Assembly: GCA_024637275.1 (NCBI GenBank)
Contig: JAGXFS010000009.1
Span: 1 to 34,354, forward strand
Source: Acidimicrobiia bacterium
GTDB lineage: Bacteria; Actinomycetota; Acidimicrobiia; Spongiisociales; JAENVV01
Reading direction: 5' to 3'
Length of the DNA stretch: 34,354 bases
The position numbers were made by a program, and so were the translations under genes. The notes below the pieces were generated by a model. That model searched no databases and was not told the origin of the DNA. It was given only the letters and a program-made list of their open reading frames with translations. Of this stretch, positions 8,208 through 17,383 are shown piece after piece. Position 1 is the stretch's first letter; every line of letters starts with the position of its first letter.

Positions 8208-9155
8208 ATGGCGTGGGTATTTATCGAAGAGACCGAGACCGGTCCGGCGGCAGTTGGACTGGAGATTCTCACCAAAGCACGAGAGCTGGGTTCTCCGACG
8301 GTGATCTACTTCGGAGCCGGCTCCGAGGCCGCCTTCGCGACCCTAGGCGACTACGGAGCGACTGAAGTCTTTCACCTCGTACCAGCCGAAGGTTCGACCG
8401 GAATCGCCGCAGCAACCGCCGCCATGGCAGACCTCGCGACCGAACATAACCCGGACGTGATTTTGTTCGGTCAGACCTATACGGACCGCGACGTTGCCGG
8501 TCGACTGTCCGCTCGTATGGGTAAGACGATCATTTCCAACGGAATCGACGTTGCCGTCGACGGCGGCGTTGGCGTGACCACTGAACTCTTCGGTGGCGCC
8601 CAACTCGTCACGACCATGTTTGAGGGGGAAGGACCCCACCTGGTTCTCCTACGGCCCAAGTCGTTTCCTGCCGAGCCTGCTGGCGGAGCGGCACCGACCG
8701 TGACGGCTGTACCGCTCCCCGACCCTGGACACGCTGGCGCGGCCCGGGTCGTCGGCAACTTTATCGAGGAGTCACAAGGACCCAAGCTTGAAGAAGCAGC
8801 CGTCATCATCGCGGGCGGACGAGGCCTTGGGAGCGCCGAGGCGTTCGGGCTGATTGAACAACTAGCTGCCCCGCTCAAGGCAGCCACCGGGGCGACCAGA
8901 GCCATCGTGGACGCCGGGTGGGTCCCGTACTCGAAGCAGGTTGGCCAAACTGGCAAAACGGTCAAACCCGACGTATACATCGCCTGCGGCATATCCGGCG
9001 CCATGCAACACCTGGTTGGCATGAAGGATTCGAAGATGATCATCGCCATCAACAAGGACGAAGAGGCACCGATCTTCGGCGTGGCAGACCTCGGGATCGT
9101 CGGCGACGTGCATCAGGTTCTCCCCAAGCTTATCGAGGCGTTGGAAAACCGCTAG
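8208..9155 (+). CDS. etfA: Electron transfer flavoprotein, alpha subunit
   Basis: The FAD-binding partner of EtfB, at 315 aa. The N-terminal half is the ETF alpha/beta fold (WVFIEETETGPAAVGLEILTKAREL). The C-terminal FAD domain is clear: AGGRGLGSAEAF, VDAGWVPYSKQVGQTGKTVKPDVYIACGISGAMQHL and INKDEEAPIFGVADLGIVGD (fragments of a conserved block). It is the last gene of the etf operon and converges on cdd, with the two separated by a bidirectional hairpin terminator. Confidence 0.96.
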   Translation: MAWVFIEETETGPAAVGLEILTKARELGSPTVIYFGAGSEAAFATLGDYGATEVFHLVPAEGSTGIAAATAAMADLATEHNPDVILFGQTYTDRDVAGRLSARMGKTIISNGIDVAVDGGVGVTTELFGGAQLVTTMFEGEGPHLVLLRPKSFPAEPAGGAAPTVTAVPLPDPGHAGAARVVGNFIEESQGPKLEEAAVIIAGGRGLGSAEAFGLIEQLAAPLKAATGATRAIVDAGWVPYSKQVGQTGKTVKPDVYIACGISGAMQHLVGMKDSKMIIAINKDEEAPIFGVADLGIVGDVHQVLPKLIEALENR

Positions 9156-9174
9156 AAACGAGACGATCTGCAAG

Positions 9175-9213
9175 AAAAAGGGCCGGTGGTCGTTCGACCG
9201 CTGGCCCTTTTTT
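9175..9213. terminator. Bidirectional rho-independent terminator between etfA and cdd
   Basis: An A-tract, GGGCC-rich stem and T-tract form a hairpin: AAAAAGGGCCGGTGGTCG pairs with CGACCGCTGGCCCTTTTT, allowing two G-T wobbles and a tiny loop. The flanking A5 and T6 runs make it work on either strand. It would end the etfBA transcript (+) and the long recG-cdd run (-). Confidence 0.9.
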
Positions 9214-9216
9214 GGC

Positions 9217-9618
9217 TCAAGGTTCGAGTGTAAATCCGTAGGGGAGCAACTCTGCATCGGAATGCGACCGGCTCTCGCCGACGCCCGTCGTGACGATAAT
9301 CCTCCCAATCCTGAACTCGTTGATCAACTGCCGGCAGTTGCCGCAGGGATAGGCCCCACCAACCGACTCGGCGTCGATGCACGCTACGGCGATGGTGGCC
9401 ATGGCCCGCTCGCCTTGAGCGATGACTGATGTGATGGCGTTGGCCTCAGCACAGATTGAGCTGCCATAGGCAGAGTTCTCGACATTACACCCGGTGACGA
9501 TCTCTCCCGATGCCGTCAAAATGGCTGCCCCAACCCGGAAGTTCGAGTACGGCGCATAAGCTTGCTCGGCGGCGCGTCTGGCGGCCGCCACGAGCACGTC
9601 ATCGTTCTCTACATGCAT
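9217..9618 (-). CDS. cdd: Cytidine deaminase
   Basis: Deaminates cytidine and deoxycytidine to uridine and deoxyuridine. At 133 aa it is the small homotetrameric type. The zinc site is complete: Cys56 and catalytic Glu58 in CAEANAI, and Cys92 and Cys95 in PCGNCRQ. The N-terminal YAPYSNFRVGAA is the substrate-binding strand. The start overlaps the ftsY stop (TGATG), so it is the last, coupled gene of the minus-strand run. Its uridine and deoxyuridine products can feed the phosphorylase and upp encoded nearby, which is a pathway inference. Confidence 0.96.
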   Translation of the reverse strand: MHVENDDVLVAAARRAAEQAYAPYSNFRVGAAILTASGEIVTGCNVENSAYGSSICAEANAITSVIAQGERAMATIAVACIDAESVGGAYPCGNCRQLINEFRIGRIIVTTGVGESRSHSDAELLPYGFTLEP

Positions 9619-10664
9619 CAGGATTCCGCCAGTAGTGCGTCAACAAAGGCTGCCGGCTCGAACCTGACCAGGTCGTCAACCCCTTCACCGACACCAATAA
9701 ATTTCACGGGAACCCCCAACTCTTGCTCGACGCCGATAGCAATGCCTCCCTTGGCGGTGCCATCCATCTTGGTCAGCACGATACCGGTCACACCTACAGC
9801 GTCGGTGAATTGTTTGGTCTGAGCCAGTCCGTTCTGTCCGGTGGTGGCATCGAGGACTAAAAGCACTTCGTCGATTGAGCCGGCTTCGCGCTCAAGGATT
9901 CGAACGATCTTGGTGAGTTCGGCCATCAAATTGGTTTTCGAATGCAACCGCCCGGCCGTGTCAACGATCACGGCACCCTTCTTGCGGGTCTTGGCCGCAT
10001 GATAGGCATCGTGGGCGACCGACGCCGGATCCGAACCCGGTGCGGCCGTGATGATCTCCACTCCCACCCGATCCGCCCAGGTGCGCAGCTGAGTGTCGGC
10101 CGCCGCCCGGAAGGTATCGGCGGCTCCCAGAATCGAATCGGTGCCCTCCTCGCGCAGGCGGGCGGCCAGCTTGGCGATCGTGGTGGTCTTACCAACTCCG
10201 TTGACACCCACGACGACAATCACCGCAGGCGTGTTGATCCGCCGGATCGAACGATCCTGTCCCTCAAGCGTTGCGAGAAGTTCGTTTCTCAGCGCTGACC
10301 GGGCAGCATCGGGCGTGTCGGGATTAGATGCTCTGACCCGGTCGACGATTCGAGTGCTGGTGGCCACCCCAAGGTCGGCGGCAATGAGTGCCTCCTCGAG
10401 CCCCTCGTAGAGGTCGTTGTCGGTCGATCCGAACGCGTCCCGTAAACGGCCACCCAGCGACGACCTGGTCTTCGACAGGCGATCGGCCAACGAAGTGGTC
10501 GCCGCCTCGGGGCGCTTCCTCGCGGTGGGAGCCTCTATCGATGCCTCGGATCGAGCCTTCAGCTGAGCCTGGGTACGGCGCCGGAGCGTGTAAAAGGCCC
10601 CACCGCCCACGACGAGCACGGCGGCGACAATGAGAATGATCGTCAGCGTTGTGTCCACGACCAT
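9618..10664 (-). CDS. ftsY: Signal recognition particle receptor FtsY
   Basis: The SRP-receptor GTPase that docks ribosome-nascent chain complexes at the membrane. It is 348 aa. An N-terminal hydrophobic helix (about residues 4-24, TIILIVAAVLVVGGGAF) anchors it, followed by a short charged linker. The NG domain carries GVNGVGKTTTIAKLA (G1), DTAGRLHSK (G3) and TKMDGTAKGG (G4 region). The end GVGEGVDDLVRFEPAAFVDALL is typical. It lies 4 bases downstream of the smc stop. No ribosome binding site is obvious, so coupling to smc is likely. ffh is not in the window. Confidence 0.96.
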   Translation of the reverse strand: MVVDTTLTIILIVAAVLVVGGGAFYTLRRRTQAQLKARSEASIEAPTARKRPEAATTSLADRLSKTRSSLGGRLRDAFGSTDNDLYEGLEEALIAADLGVATSTRIVDRVRASNPDTPDAARSALRNELLATLEGQDRSIRRINTPAVIVVVGVNGVGKTTTIAKLAARLREEGTDSILGAADTFRAAADTQLRTWADRVGVEIITAAPGSDPASVAHDAYHAAKTRKKGAVIVDTAGRLHSKTNLMAELTKIVRILEREAGSIDEVLLVLDATTGQNGLAQTKQFTDAVGVTGIVLTKMDGTAKGGIAIGVEQELGVPVKFIGVGEGVDDLVRFEPAAFVDALLAES

Positions 10665-10668
10665 GAGG

Positions 10669-13600
10669 TTACGCGCTTTCGAACGCCAGCTGCCCGCTCA
10701 TCTTCTTGGCGATGACCTTCGAGGAGCCACCGGGTTCCATGGTTACCCCGTACAGGACGTCGGCGCACTCCATGGTCTGCTGTTGATGCGTGACGATCAT
10801 CAACTGGGCAGAATCGCGGAAGTTCTCAACCAGATCCAGGAAACGATGCAAGTTGGCGTCGTCCAGGGCGGCCTCCACCTCGTCCATGATGTAGAACGGG
10901 CTCGGCCGAGCTTTGAACACTGCGAACAGGAACGCCAGGGCCGCCAGGGATCGCTCCCCACCCGAAAGTAGCTGGAGGCGGCTGACCTTCTTGCCGAGCG
11001 GTTGGGCTTTGATGTCAACGCCCGTAATGAGCGGATTATCGGGATCGGTCAGCACCAATTCACCGCGACCGCCCGGGAAGAGGATTCCGAAATGCTCCTC
11101 ATAGAACCTGGCGACCTGGCCGAAGGCTTCCATAAACAATTCCACGATCTGCTCGTCGATCGCTTTGATGACCGACCGCAGCTCGTTGCGGGCGTGGTCG
11201 AGGTCGTCGAGCTGGGCTTGCATGAAGTCGTGGCGCTCGTTGAGTTCTCGGTACTCGGCAGCGGCCAGCGGGTTGATCGGCCCCATTCGACGCAGTTCGC
11301 TATCAAGGGTATTGAGACGGCCACGTAGGTCGGCGTTCTCAGGCAGGTCGGGTCGGGGAGCCGCCAAAGCCTGCTCGTCGCTGGCGTCAGCGTCTCTGCG
11401 TAGTCCCTCTTCCGTAGCCTCAAGTCGAACCCGAAGCTCGGCCAGTTCGATACCAAGCGCCGCCAGCTGATCTTTGTTGGAAGCAATGGTGCGCTGAAGT
11501 TCGTCACGGCGAGTTCTCGCATCCCGCAGCTTCCGTCCTGCTTCCCCGGCATCTTCCCGAAGCTTGACCTGGCGTTCCCGAAGGGTGCGAATATGGTCAC
11601 GGACAATGTCGAGCGCCTGACGAGCCTGAGCGTCGACCTGCTGGAGGTGGGCGATATCGGCCGGATCGACCGGATTGGCGTCCAGCTCGGTGGACTCTGT
11701 GGATACTTCAGTCAACCGCCGCTGCAACATGGCTCTACGCTCGACAATGGCACCAAGCGTCGCCGCCGATTCCTGGGCGGCCAGCTTCGCCTCATCACGA
11801 CGATTAGCCACCTCGGTTCGACGCTCCGCCAGTGCCTGCCAGGCTTTCTGTCGCTCGGCTTCTTCACCCTCGAGGGCAGCCAGTCGCTGCTCAAGGCGAG
11901 CGATCTGCTCCTCACGCTCTGAGGCCGATTCGGCGAGCGCAGTTCGCCTACCCTCGAGCCGGGCGATCTCCTCAACCAAACCGTCACGCGAGCGTGTGAG
12001 GCGTCCGAGCGCTTCGGTGGTTCCTGCCAGCTTGGCCTCAATCCGCTCGAGGGCCACCCGGGATTGCTGCTCGGTGGTCTTGGCCTGCTCGGACTCGCGT
12101 TTGGCCGTGAGGTAGCGACTCTTGGTGCGGGCGGCTTCTTGTTCAGCCCGTTCCAGATCGATCAGGGCAACTTCCAACATGGCCGGGGTCGCTCCGTCCG
12201 GGTGGGCGATCCGAATACCGAACGACGTGAGCAGGTCACCCTCCGGTGTCACAACTCGAATGCCGGGATGACGCTGGACGATCTCCCATCCCGATGACCA
12301 GCCTTCGGCAACCACCACATCGCCGAGCAACGCATTCGCCAGAACCGAATCGGTGTTTGGGCCAAGGGCGGCGACGAGGGTCTGCAGTCCCCAGGCGGCG
12401 GCAACTCCGGTGGCTTGGGAATCGTCCGCCGCAACCGGCGTCACCATCGGGACGCCACCAAAACCCTCCGACTTCAGGTCGCCAACAACCGAACCGAGAT
12501 CCGCAACGCTTGTGACTGCCAGCGCGTCAGCCCACGGGCCAAGCGCGGCGTCTACTGCGGCTGCCATGTCAACCGGAATGTCCAGCGCCGCAGCGATCGG
12601 GCCTGTCACCTGGGCCGACGACTCAGCTCGTTGACGTGCCGCCGGATCAGCGAGTCCTGCCACAGCCCCTTCAAGTGCCTCAACTCTTGCGGTCGAAGAG
12701 GCCAGACCGAGTTCTGATGTTTTGTAGGCCGCTTCGGCAGCTTCGTAGCGAACCTGTTCAGAGGATGCGGCCTCGCTGGCGGCCGTGTGGTCCGCTTGAG
12801 CCGTCCCCTGCTCTATATCTAGGTCCAAAATATCTGTATTGGCGCGGTCGATTTCGCTCGTCTCGCGATCGACCTGAGCGACGAGAGCGTCAAGCCGTTT
12901 CGTGATCTGATCACGTTCTCGCCGATCGCGGTCGTTGGCCGCCTGGTTCGATCGCAGGTCCCCGCGGACAATGGCGATCGCACCCTCGGCCGGCATGGCT
13001 TCCTGTTCGGCAAGCGACCGCTCTTCGTCCTCAAGTGTGGCCAGGACCCGGGCGTTGCGTTCGGCTGCATCGGCTGCTGCCGACTGGTCCTCAATCGACA
13101 GGGCAAGGTTGATGCGCAGTTCTTCGGCTTCGGCCAGCAGATCACCACGTCGCTCGCCGGCACCCTCAAGCCGTGCCGTGAGACTCCTACATCTTTCAGC
13201 GGCCACTGTCGAGATGGAGCGCAACCGCTCGGCGGTGGTTTCGAGTCGGGCGGCAGCAGCCGTGTCACGATCGAGCGTCTGGCCCGCCACCCCTGCCAAA
13301 TCTGCGAGTTTCTCAAGTGATGCTTCGATCTGATCGAACTCGCGGACGGTCAGAGCAACTGACTCAACTCGACTCGCCTCCTCAGCACTTGCCTGCGTGA
13401 GTCGCTGTGAGATGCGGCGAAGCGCTTCTCCGCCAAGATACAACCGGAGACCGTGGATCTCGGATCGCACGTCTTCGTAACGGTCGGCATCCTCAGCCTG
13501 CCGCTTCAGTGGCCGGATCTGGCGTTTCAGCTCTTTGAGGATGTCGGTAAGCCGTAGGACGTCAGCGTCGGTGCGTTCAAGCCTTCTGATCGACCGATCT

Positions 13601-14121
13601 TTGCGCTGGCGATGTTTGAGGATTCCCGCGGCTTCTTCAATAATCGCCCGGTGTTCGTCTCCTTTGGCGTTGAGGACCGCATCAAGCTGGCCCTGGCCGA
13701 CGATCACGTGTTGATGCCGCCCAACGCCCGAATCGGCGAGCATCTCCTGAACATCGAGCAAGCGACAGGAAATCCCGTTGATCTCATAGTCCGACGACCC
13801 ATCGCGGTATAAGCGACGGGTGACGGTGACCTCATCGAGGTCGAGGGGCAGCAAACCGGAACCGTTATCGAAGGTGAGTGAAACTTCGGCGCGTCCGAGT
13901 GATGGTCGCGTCGCCGTGCCTGCGAAGATCACGTCTTCCATTTTTTCGGTACGAAGGTTCTTGGTGGACTGCGTTCCCATGACCCAGGCGACCGCGTCCA
14001 CGACGTTGGACTTCCCTGAACCGTTAGGTCCCACGATCACAGTGACGCCCGGTTCGAACTCGATCCGGGTTCTGTCGGCGAACGACTTGAAGCCGGTGAT
14101 CTTCAGCGACTTGAGGTACAC
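10669..14121 (-). CDS. smc: Chromosome segregation protein SMC
   Basis: A condensin ATPase that organises and segregates the chromosome. It is 1150 aa. Walker A GPNGSGKSN is at residues 31-39 in the N-terminal head. Long coiled coils (about 170-500 and 670-920) flank a glycine-rich hinge (about 510-650). The C-terminal head has the ABC signature LLSGGERSLAALA and Walker B FYIMDEVEAALDD. The start is GTG at 14119-14121, because the family N-terminus YLKSLKITGFKSFAD follows directly. AGGGA lies about 10 bases upstream. mutM precedes it by 65 bases, the largest gap in this run, so an internal promoter is possible. scpA and scpB are not in the window. Confidence 0.97.
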   Translation of the reverse strand: MYLKSLKITGFKSFADRTRIEFEPGVTVIVGPNGSGKSNVVDAVAWVMGTQSTKNLRTEKMEDVIFAGTATRPSLGRAEVSLTFDNGSGLLPLDLDEVTVTRRLYRDGSSDYEINGISCRLLDVQEMLADSGVGRHQHVIVGQGQLDAVLNAKGDEHRAIIEEAAGILKHRQRKDRSIRRLERTDADVLRLTDILKELKRQIRPLKRQAEDADRYEDVRSEIHGLRLYLGGEALRRISQRLTQASAEEASRVESVALTVREFDQIEASLEKLADLAGVAGQTLDRDTAAAARLETTAERLRSISTVAAERCRSLTARLEGAGERRGDLLAEAEELRINLALSIEDQSAAADAAERNARVLATLEDEERSLAEQEAMPAEGAIAIVRGDLRSNQAANDRDRRERDQITKRLDALVAQVDRETSEIDRANTDILDLDIEQGTAQADHTAASEAASSEQVRYEAAEAAYKTSELGLASSTARVEALEGAVAGLADPAARQRAESSAQVTGPIAAALDIPVDMAAAVDAALGPWADALAVTSVADLGSVVGDLKSEGFGGVPMVTPVAADDSQATGVAAAWGLQTLVAALGPNTDSVLANALLGDVVVAEGWSSGWEIVQRHPGIRVVTPEGDLLTSFGIRIAHPDGATPAMLEVALIDLERAEQEAARTKSRYLTAKRESEQAKTTEQQSRVALERIEAKLAGTTEALGRLTRSRDGLVEEIARLEGRRTALAESASEREEQIARLEQRLAALEGEEAERQKAWQALAERRTEVANRRDEAKLAAQESAATLGAIVERRAMLQRRLTEVSTESTELDANPVDPADIAHLQQVDAQARQALDIVRDHIRTLRERQVKLREDAGEAGRKLRDARTRRDELQRTIASNKDQLAALGIELAELRVRLEATEEGLRRDADASDEQALAAPRPDLPENADLRGRLNTLDSELRRMGPINPLAAAEYRELNERHDFMQAQLDDLDHARNELRSVIKAIDEQIVELFMEAFGQVARFYEEHFGILFPGGRGELVLTDPDNPLITGVDIKAQPLGKKVSRLQLLSGGERSLAALAFLFAVFKARPSPFYIMDEVEAALDDANLHRFLDLVENFRDSAQLMIVTHQQQTMECADVLYGVTMEPGGSSKVIAKKMSGQLAFESA

Positions 14122-14186
14122 GTAATTACATCCCTGTGATTAGACCAAAAAGAGGATATCACGCGTCCCCGCTGCGCGCACACCCA

Positions 14187-15017
14187 TCACACCTGACAGG
14201 TTTCACACCAGAAACTGGAGCGCCCTCCTAGAACGGTGCGTTTGATAAGCGTGCCACATGTCCGACAGTGCTCCCCTTCCCGGCCGTACACCCGGAGGCG
14301 GCTTGTGAATTGTCCTGCCCGGCCATCGGGAAGCAGATAGGCCAGGTCGTCGAGGCTGGTCCCGCCGTGCTTGAGCCCGGCCCTGAGTACCGGCCCGATC
14401 GCCGCTCGAATGGCCCTGACTTCGTCGACGGTCAAACTCCCGGACTCCCGGTCGCCACGAATCCCCGCCCGGCTGAGTACCTCGTCGGCGTAGATATTGC
14501 CGAGACCCGCCAAAAAGCGTTGATCGAGCAGCAAGGTCTTAATCGCGACTTTCCGGCCAGCCATGACCTTGCCCATCGAAGCCACCGGCGGCAACGCTTC
14601 CAATGCGTCGGGTCCGAGGGACCCGATCGAAGAGAATTCGAGTTCTTCAGGAGTGTGAGCGGCTACAAAACCGAAGGTGCGCGGGTCGACCAGACGGATC
14701 TCCTGACCCGCATCGGTGGTGAATACAACGTTCGTGTGCATGTCCTCGGGCTCCCCGATGTCTTTGATCTGGAACTTGCCGGACATGCCGAGATGGAGAA
14801 TCAATGTGATGTCGCCTTCGACGTCCCCCACCATAAATTTGCCGATCCGACCCAGCCGGTCGAGTCGGCGACCTTCCAAACGATCAACAACGTCGACCGG
14901 TCGAACGTTGCGCCTGGCCATGCGGGGCCGACGAATAGCAACGGATTCGAACCGGCGACCCTCCATGACCGGAACGAGAGAACGCCGGGTTGTCTCGACC
15001 TCAGGTAGCTCTGGCAT
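14187..15017 (-). CDS. mutM: Formamidopyrimidine-DNA glycosylase (Fpg/MutM)
   Basis: A base-excision repair glycosylase/AP lyase that removes 8-oxoguanine. It is 276 aa. The catalytic N-terminus MPELPEVETTRR (Pro2, Glu3) is intact. The beta-hairpin Lys is in RIGKFMVGD. The helix-two-turn-helix segment LAGLGNIYADEVL is followed by the zinc finger CRTCGTLIKR...SSFWCETC with four Cys. It starts 5 bases after the rnc stop, within the long minus-strand operon. This rnc-mutM-smc-ftsY order is familiar from actinobacteria. Confidence 0.97.
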   Translation of the reverse strand: MPELPEVETTRRSLVPVMEGRRFESVAIRRPRMARRNVRPVDVVDRLEGRRLDRLGRIGKFMVGDVEGDITLILHLGMSGKFQIKDIGEPEDMHTNVVFTTDAGQEIRLVDPRTFGFVAAHTPEELEFSSIGSLGPDALEALPPVASMGKVMAGRKVAIKTLLLDQRFLAGLGNIYADEVLSRAGIRGDRESGSLTVDEVRAIRAAIGPVLRAGLKHGGTSLDDLAYLLPDGRAGQFTSRLRVYGREGEHCRTCGTLIKRTVLGGRSSFWCETCQV

Positions 15018-15022
15018 GTGCT

Positions 15023-15685
15023 CTAAAACGAATCAAGCGCTTCGGCCGCAGCCGCCTGCTCGGCTTCCTTTTTGGACTTGCCCTCGCCCGTACCGGCCGG
15101 TTTGCCGTCGACCTCAAGCTGGGCCTCGAATGTCTTGGCATGATCAGGCCCCGATTCTGTAACCCGGTATCTCGGTCTCAGACCCCGGGCAGCGAGTTCC
15201 TCCTGGAGGCGCGTCTTGTAGTCGCGTTTTCCGGGTTCGGCCGCTCGGGCGTCCACCAACGGACCCCACAGTTTCAAGATGACCGCTTTGGCAACCTCAA
15301 TCCCACCATCGAGGTACACGGCAGCAATCACAGCCTCCATGGCATCGGCAAGAATCGAGGCCTTCTTGCGCCCGCCGGAGGCTTCCTCCCCCCGGCCGAG
15401 CGCCAGGTTCGAGCCGAGGTCGAGGCTCAAGGCCAAATGAGCGAGCTCATCACGGTTCACGCAGGCCGCCCGGACCTTGGCCATCGTCCCCTCACTTAGA
15501 TTTGGAAAGGCCGTATACAGGTGATCGGTTATGACCAGTTGCAATACCGCATCCCCCAAAAACTCCATCCGCTCGTTGTCATCACCAGATGGACCTTCGG
15601 CGGCGAAAGAACGATGAAGCAAGGCGTGTTTGAGGAGCCTCTCGTCCGCAAACGCGTGCCCGAGTCTTGTCTGAAGGTCATTCAT
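15023..15685 (-). CDS. rnc: Ribonuclease III
   Basis: Cleaves double-stranded RNA in rRNA and mRNA processing. It is 220 aa. The endonuclease domain has the signature ERMEFLGDAVLQ, with Glu41 and Asp45, and the second metal pair Asp114 and Glu117 in ILADAMEAVIAAVYLDGG, so all four catalytic acids are present. The C-terminal third is a double-stranded RNA-binding domain (YKTRLQEELAARG ... GKSKKEAEQAAAAEAL). The ATG overlaps the plsX stop (TAATG), indicating translational coupling. Confidence 0.96.
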   Translation of the reverse strand: MNDLQTRLGHAFADERLLKHALLHRSFAAEGPSGDDNERMEFLGDAVLQLVITDHLYTAFPNLSEGTMAKVRAACVNRDELAHLALSLDLGSNLALGRGEEASGGRKKASILADAMEAVIAAVYLDGGIEVAKAVILKLWGPLVDARAAEPGKRDYKTRLQEELAARGLRPRYRVTESGPDHAKTFEAQLEVDGKPAGTGEGKSKKEAEQAAAAEALDSF

Positions 15686-16659
15686 TACGAATCGGATCCG
15701 AGCTGATTAGCGATTTCGGCAACAAGCCCCCGTCGCGCACCGTCGGCAGCCATTTCCAACGCGTTGGCAATGCCTTTGGCGGTCGCCGAACCGTGTCCGA
15801 TGACCACCACGCCCTTGGACCCGACCAGGTGCGCCCCGTTGTCCGCCGACATGGCGTCAGCCATCCGCTTCACGTGTGGCGCAAGTTCGGCCTGGCCGGC
15901 ATCGGACAGCGAGTTGGCTACATCGGAAAACATCCCGAGAGCGATACGAATCATTCCCTCGGCAGTCTTGAGGGTTACGTTTCCGGTGAATCCATCCGTC
16001 ACGAAAACATCGGCAATGTCACTAGCGAGGTCACGGCCCTCGACGTTGCCGACGAAGTTCACGGCCGGATCCCACTCGAGCAGGTCATAGGCAGCCCGCT
16101 CCAGGTCACGGCCCTTGCCACGTTCCTCACCGATGGTGAGCAATCCGACCCGGGGGTTTTCACAACCGATGTACACCCTGGCCACCTGGCTGCCCATGAT
16201 GGCGAATTGGTTGAGATGCTCGGGCTTGCAGTCCGGGTTTGCGCCGCTGTCGAGAACCACCGTTGGCTTAACCGGGGTTGGGAAAATGGTGGCGATGGCC
16301 GGCCGAAGCACACCGGGCAGGCGACCGATCACGATGGCCGCTGCCGCCAAGGCCGCCCCGGTAGACCCGGCCGATACCAGAGCGTCCGCTTCCGCATCGC
16401 GTACCAACTGAGCGGCGCGCACGATTGAAGCGTCTGGACGTTCTCTGATGGCGCGAACCGGATTGTCTGCCATCTCGATACGTTGGCTAGCGTGGACTAC
16501 CGGCAGGTCGGCCTGGTGCTTTTCTAGTTCCGAACGCAGTTGATGCTCATCGCCGACCAGCACGACATCGACGCCTCGCCCGGCGGCCAGGAGCGCACCA
16601 GCGACAGTTTCGACGGGGGCGTAATCGCCACCCATCGCATCGAGCGCTACGCGGGCCAG
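15685..16659 (-). CDS. plsX: Phosphate acyltransferase PlsX, probable CTG start
   Basis: Makes acyl-phosphate from acyl-ACP and Pi for PlsY-dependent phosphatidic acid synthesis. The first ATG (16635) begins MGGDYAPVE, but PlsX proteins start with a strand of the form RVALDAMGGD, and that very sequence is encoded in frame just upstream (LARVALDA). The reading frame opens right after the rpmF TAG, and the only plausible initiator is CTG at 16657-16659, with AGGG 7 bases before it. I therefore extend the gene to 16659, giving 324 aa. Conventional gene callers would give 15685-16635 (316 aa). Other family signatures are ALVSAGSTGA, VLDSGANPDCKP and FVTDGFTGNV. The rpmF-plsX adjacency is widespread in bacteria. 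Confidence 0.93.
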   Translation of the reverse strand: MARVALDAMGGDYAPVETVAGALLAAGRGVDVVLVGDEHQLRSELEKHQADLPVVHASQRIEMADNPVRAIRERPDASIVRAAQLVRDAEADALVSAGSTGAALAAAAIVIGRLPGVLRPAIATIFPTPVKPTVVLDSGANPDCKPEHLNQFAIMGSQVARVYIGCENPRVGLLTIGEERGKGRDLERAAYDLLEWDPAVNFVGNVEGRDLASDIADVFVTDGFTGNVTLKTAEGMIRIALGMFSDVANSLSDAGQAELAPHVKRMADAMSADNGAHLVGSKGVVVIGHGSATAKGIANALEMAADGARRGLVAEIANQLGSDS

Positions 16660-16668
16660 AGCCGCACC

Positions 16669-16851
16669 CTACTTTTCGGCTGGAACCGCGACCGTACGGC
16701 CACGATAGGTACCGCAAGCCGCGCAGGCGCGGTGCGGCATCTTTGGTTCATGACACTGCGGACATGTCGAGGGAGTCGGATGCTCCATCTTCCATTGCGA
16801 CTTACGTCGGCGAGTGCGCGAACGCGACATTTTTTTCTTGGGGACCGCCAC
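16669..16851 (-). CDS. rpmF: 50S ribosomal protein L32
   Basis: A 60-aa ribosomal protein starting MAVPKKKMSRSRTRRRKSQWK, the family N-terminus. A zinc ribbon is formed by CPQC and CAAC, so this is the zinc-binding (C+) form. It sits between the YceD gene (10 bases upstream) and plsX (downstream, in the same reading frame, separated only by the TAG). The track shows a longer overlapping ORF (16647-16937) in another frame, which is a shadow. Confidence 0.96.
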   Translation of the reverse strand: MAVPKKKMSRSRTRRRKSQWKMEHPTPSTCPQCHEPKMPHRACAACGTYRGRTVAVPAEK

Positions 16852-16861
16852 GGCGAACTCC

Positions 16862-17359
16862 TTACAGGTCTTCGGGGTCTAAAAGCTGAGCCAATATAGC
16901 GAAGGGCGACGAACTTACGTCCTCGTGGCCTTCGCACGGTTCCCTATTCAAGTCGGTTCCGCACGTAGAACAAAGTCCGGCGCAGTCGGATCGACAGATC
17001 GGCGACAGCGGAAGGCTCAGGAGAACCTCATCCCGGATCGGTTCTTCGATGTCAATCCATCCTGGGTCGTTGATCGCCAGGATGTCCTCGGACTGGGGAT
17101 CCTCGGCGTAGAGCTGACTAAATCGGGCTTTCCCCGGATACTCGAACTCGACCAAACACCGTATGCACGTGGCTGTCGCGACGTAGCGCATACGCCCTGA
17201 TGCCATGATGTCCCGGACGCCCGCGTCGTACCGAACCAGACCGGTTACGGGACCGTCGAGCTTGGCCGCATCCATAATTGCGGTGATGTGAATGGAAACC
17301 TCATCCTCACGGTGCGCACCTGGCGTCCCGATGAGGTCGGTAACAAGTACCTTCATCAT
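16862..17359 (-). CDS. YceD / DUF177 family protein
   Basis: A 165-aa member of the YceD family, which is typically encoded directly before rpmF, as here. YceD proteins have been linked to 23S rRNA metabolism and ribosome assembly. The role in this organism is inferred from that. The cysteine motifs of the family are present: CIRC in the middle and the cluster CRSDCAGLCSTCGTDLN near the C-terminus, suggesting metal binding. Two consecutive Met codons occur at the start, and either could initiate. Only a weak purine stretch lies upstream. Confidence 0.9.
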   Translation of the reverse strand: MMKVLVTDLIGTPGAHREDEVSIHITAIMDAAKLDGPVTGLVRYDAGVRDIMASGRMRYVATATCIRCLVEFEYPGKARFSQLYAEDPQSEDILAINDPGWIDIEEPIRDEVLLSLPLSPICRSDCAGLCSTCGTDLNREPCEGHEDVSSSPFAILAQLLDPEDL

Positions 17360-17383
17360 CAGCTCAGCCTACTCCCGGTGTGC

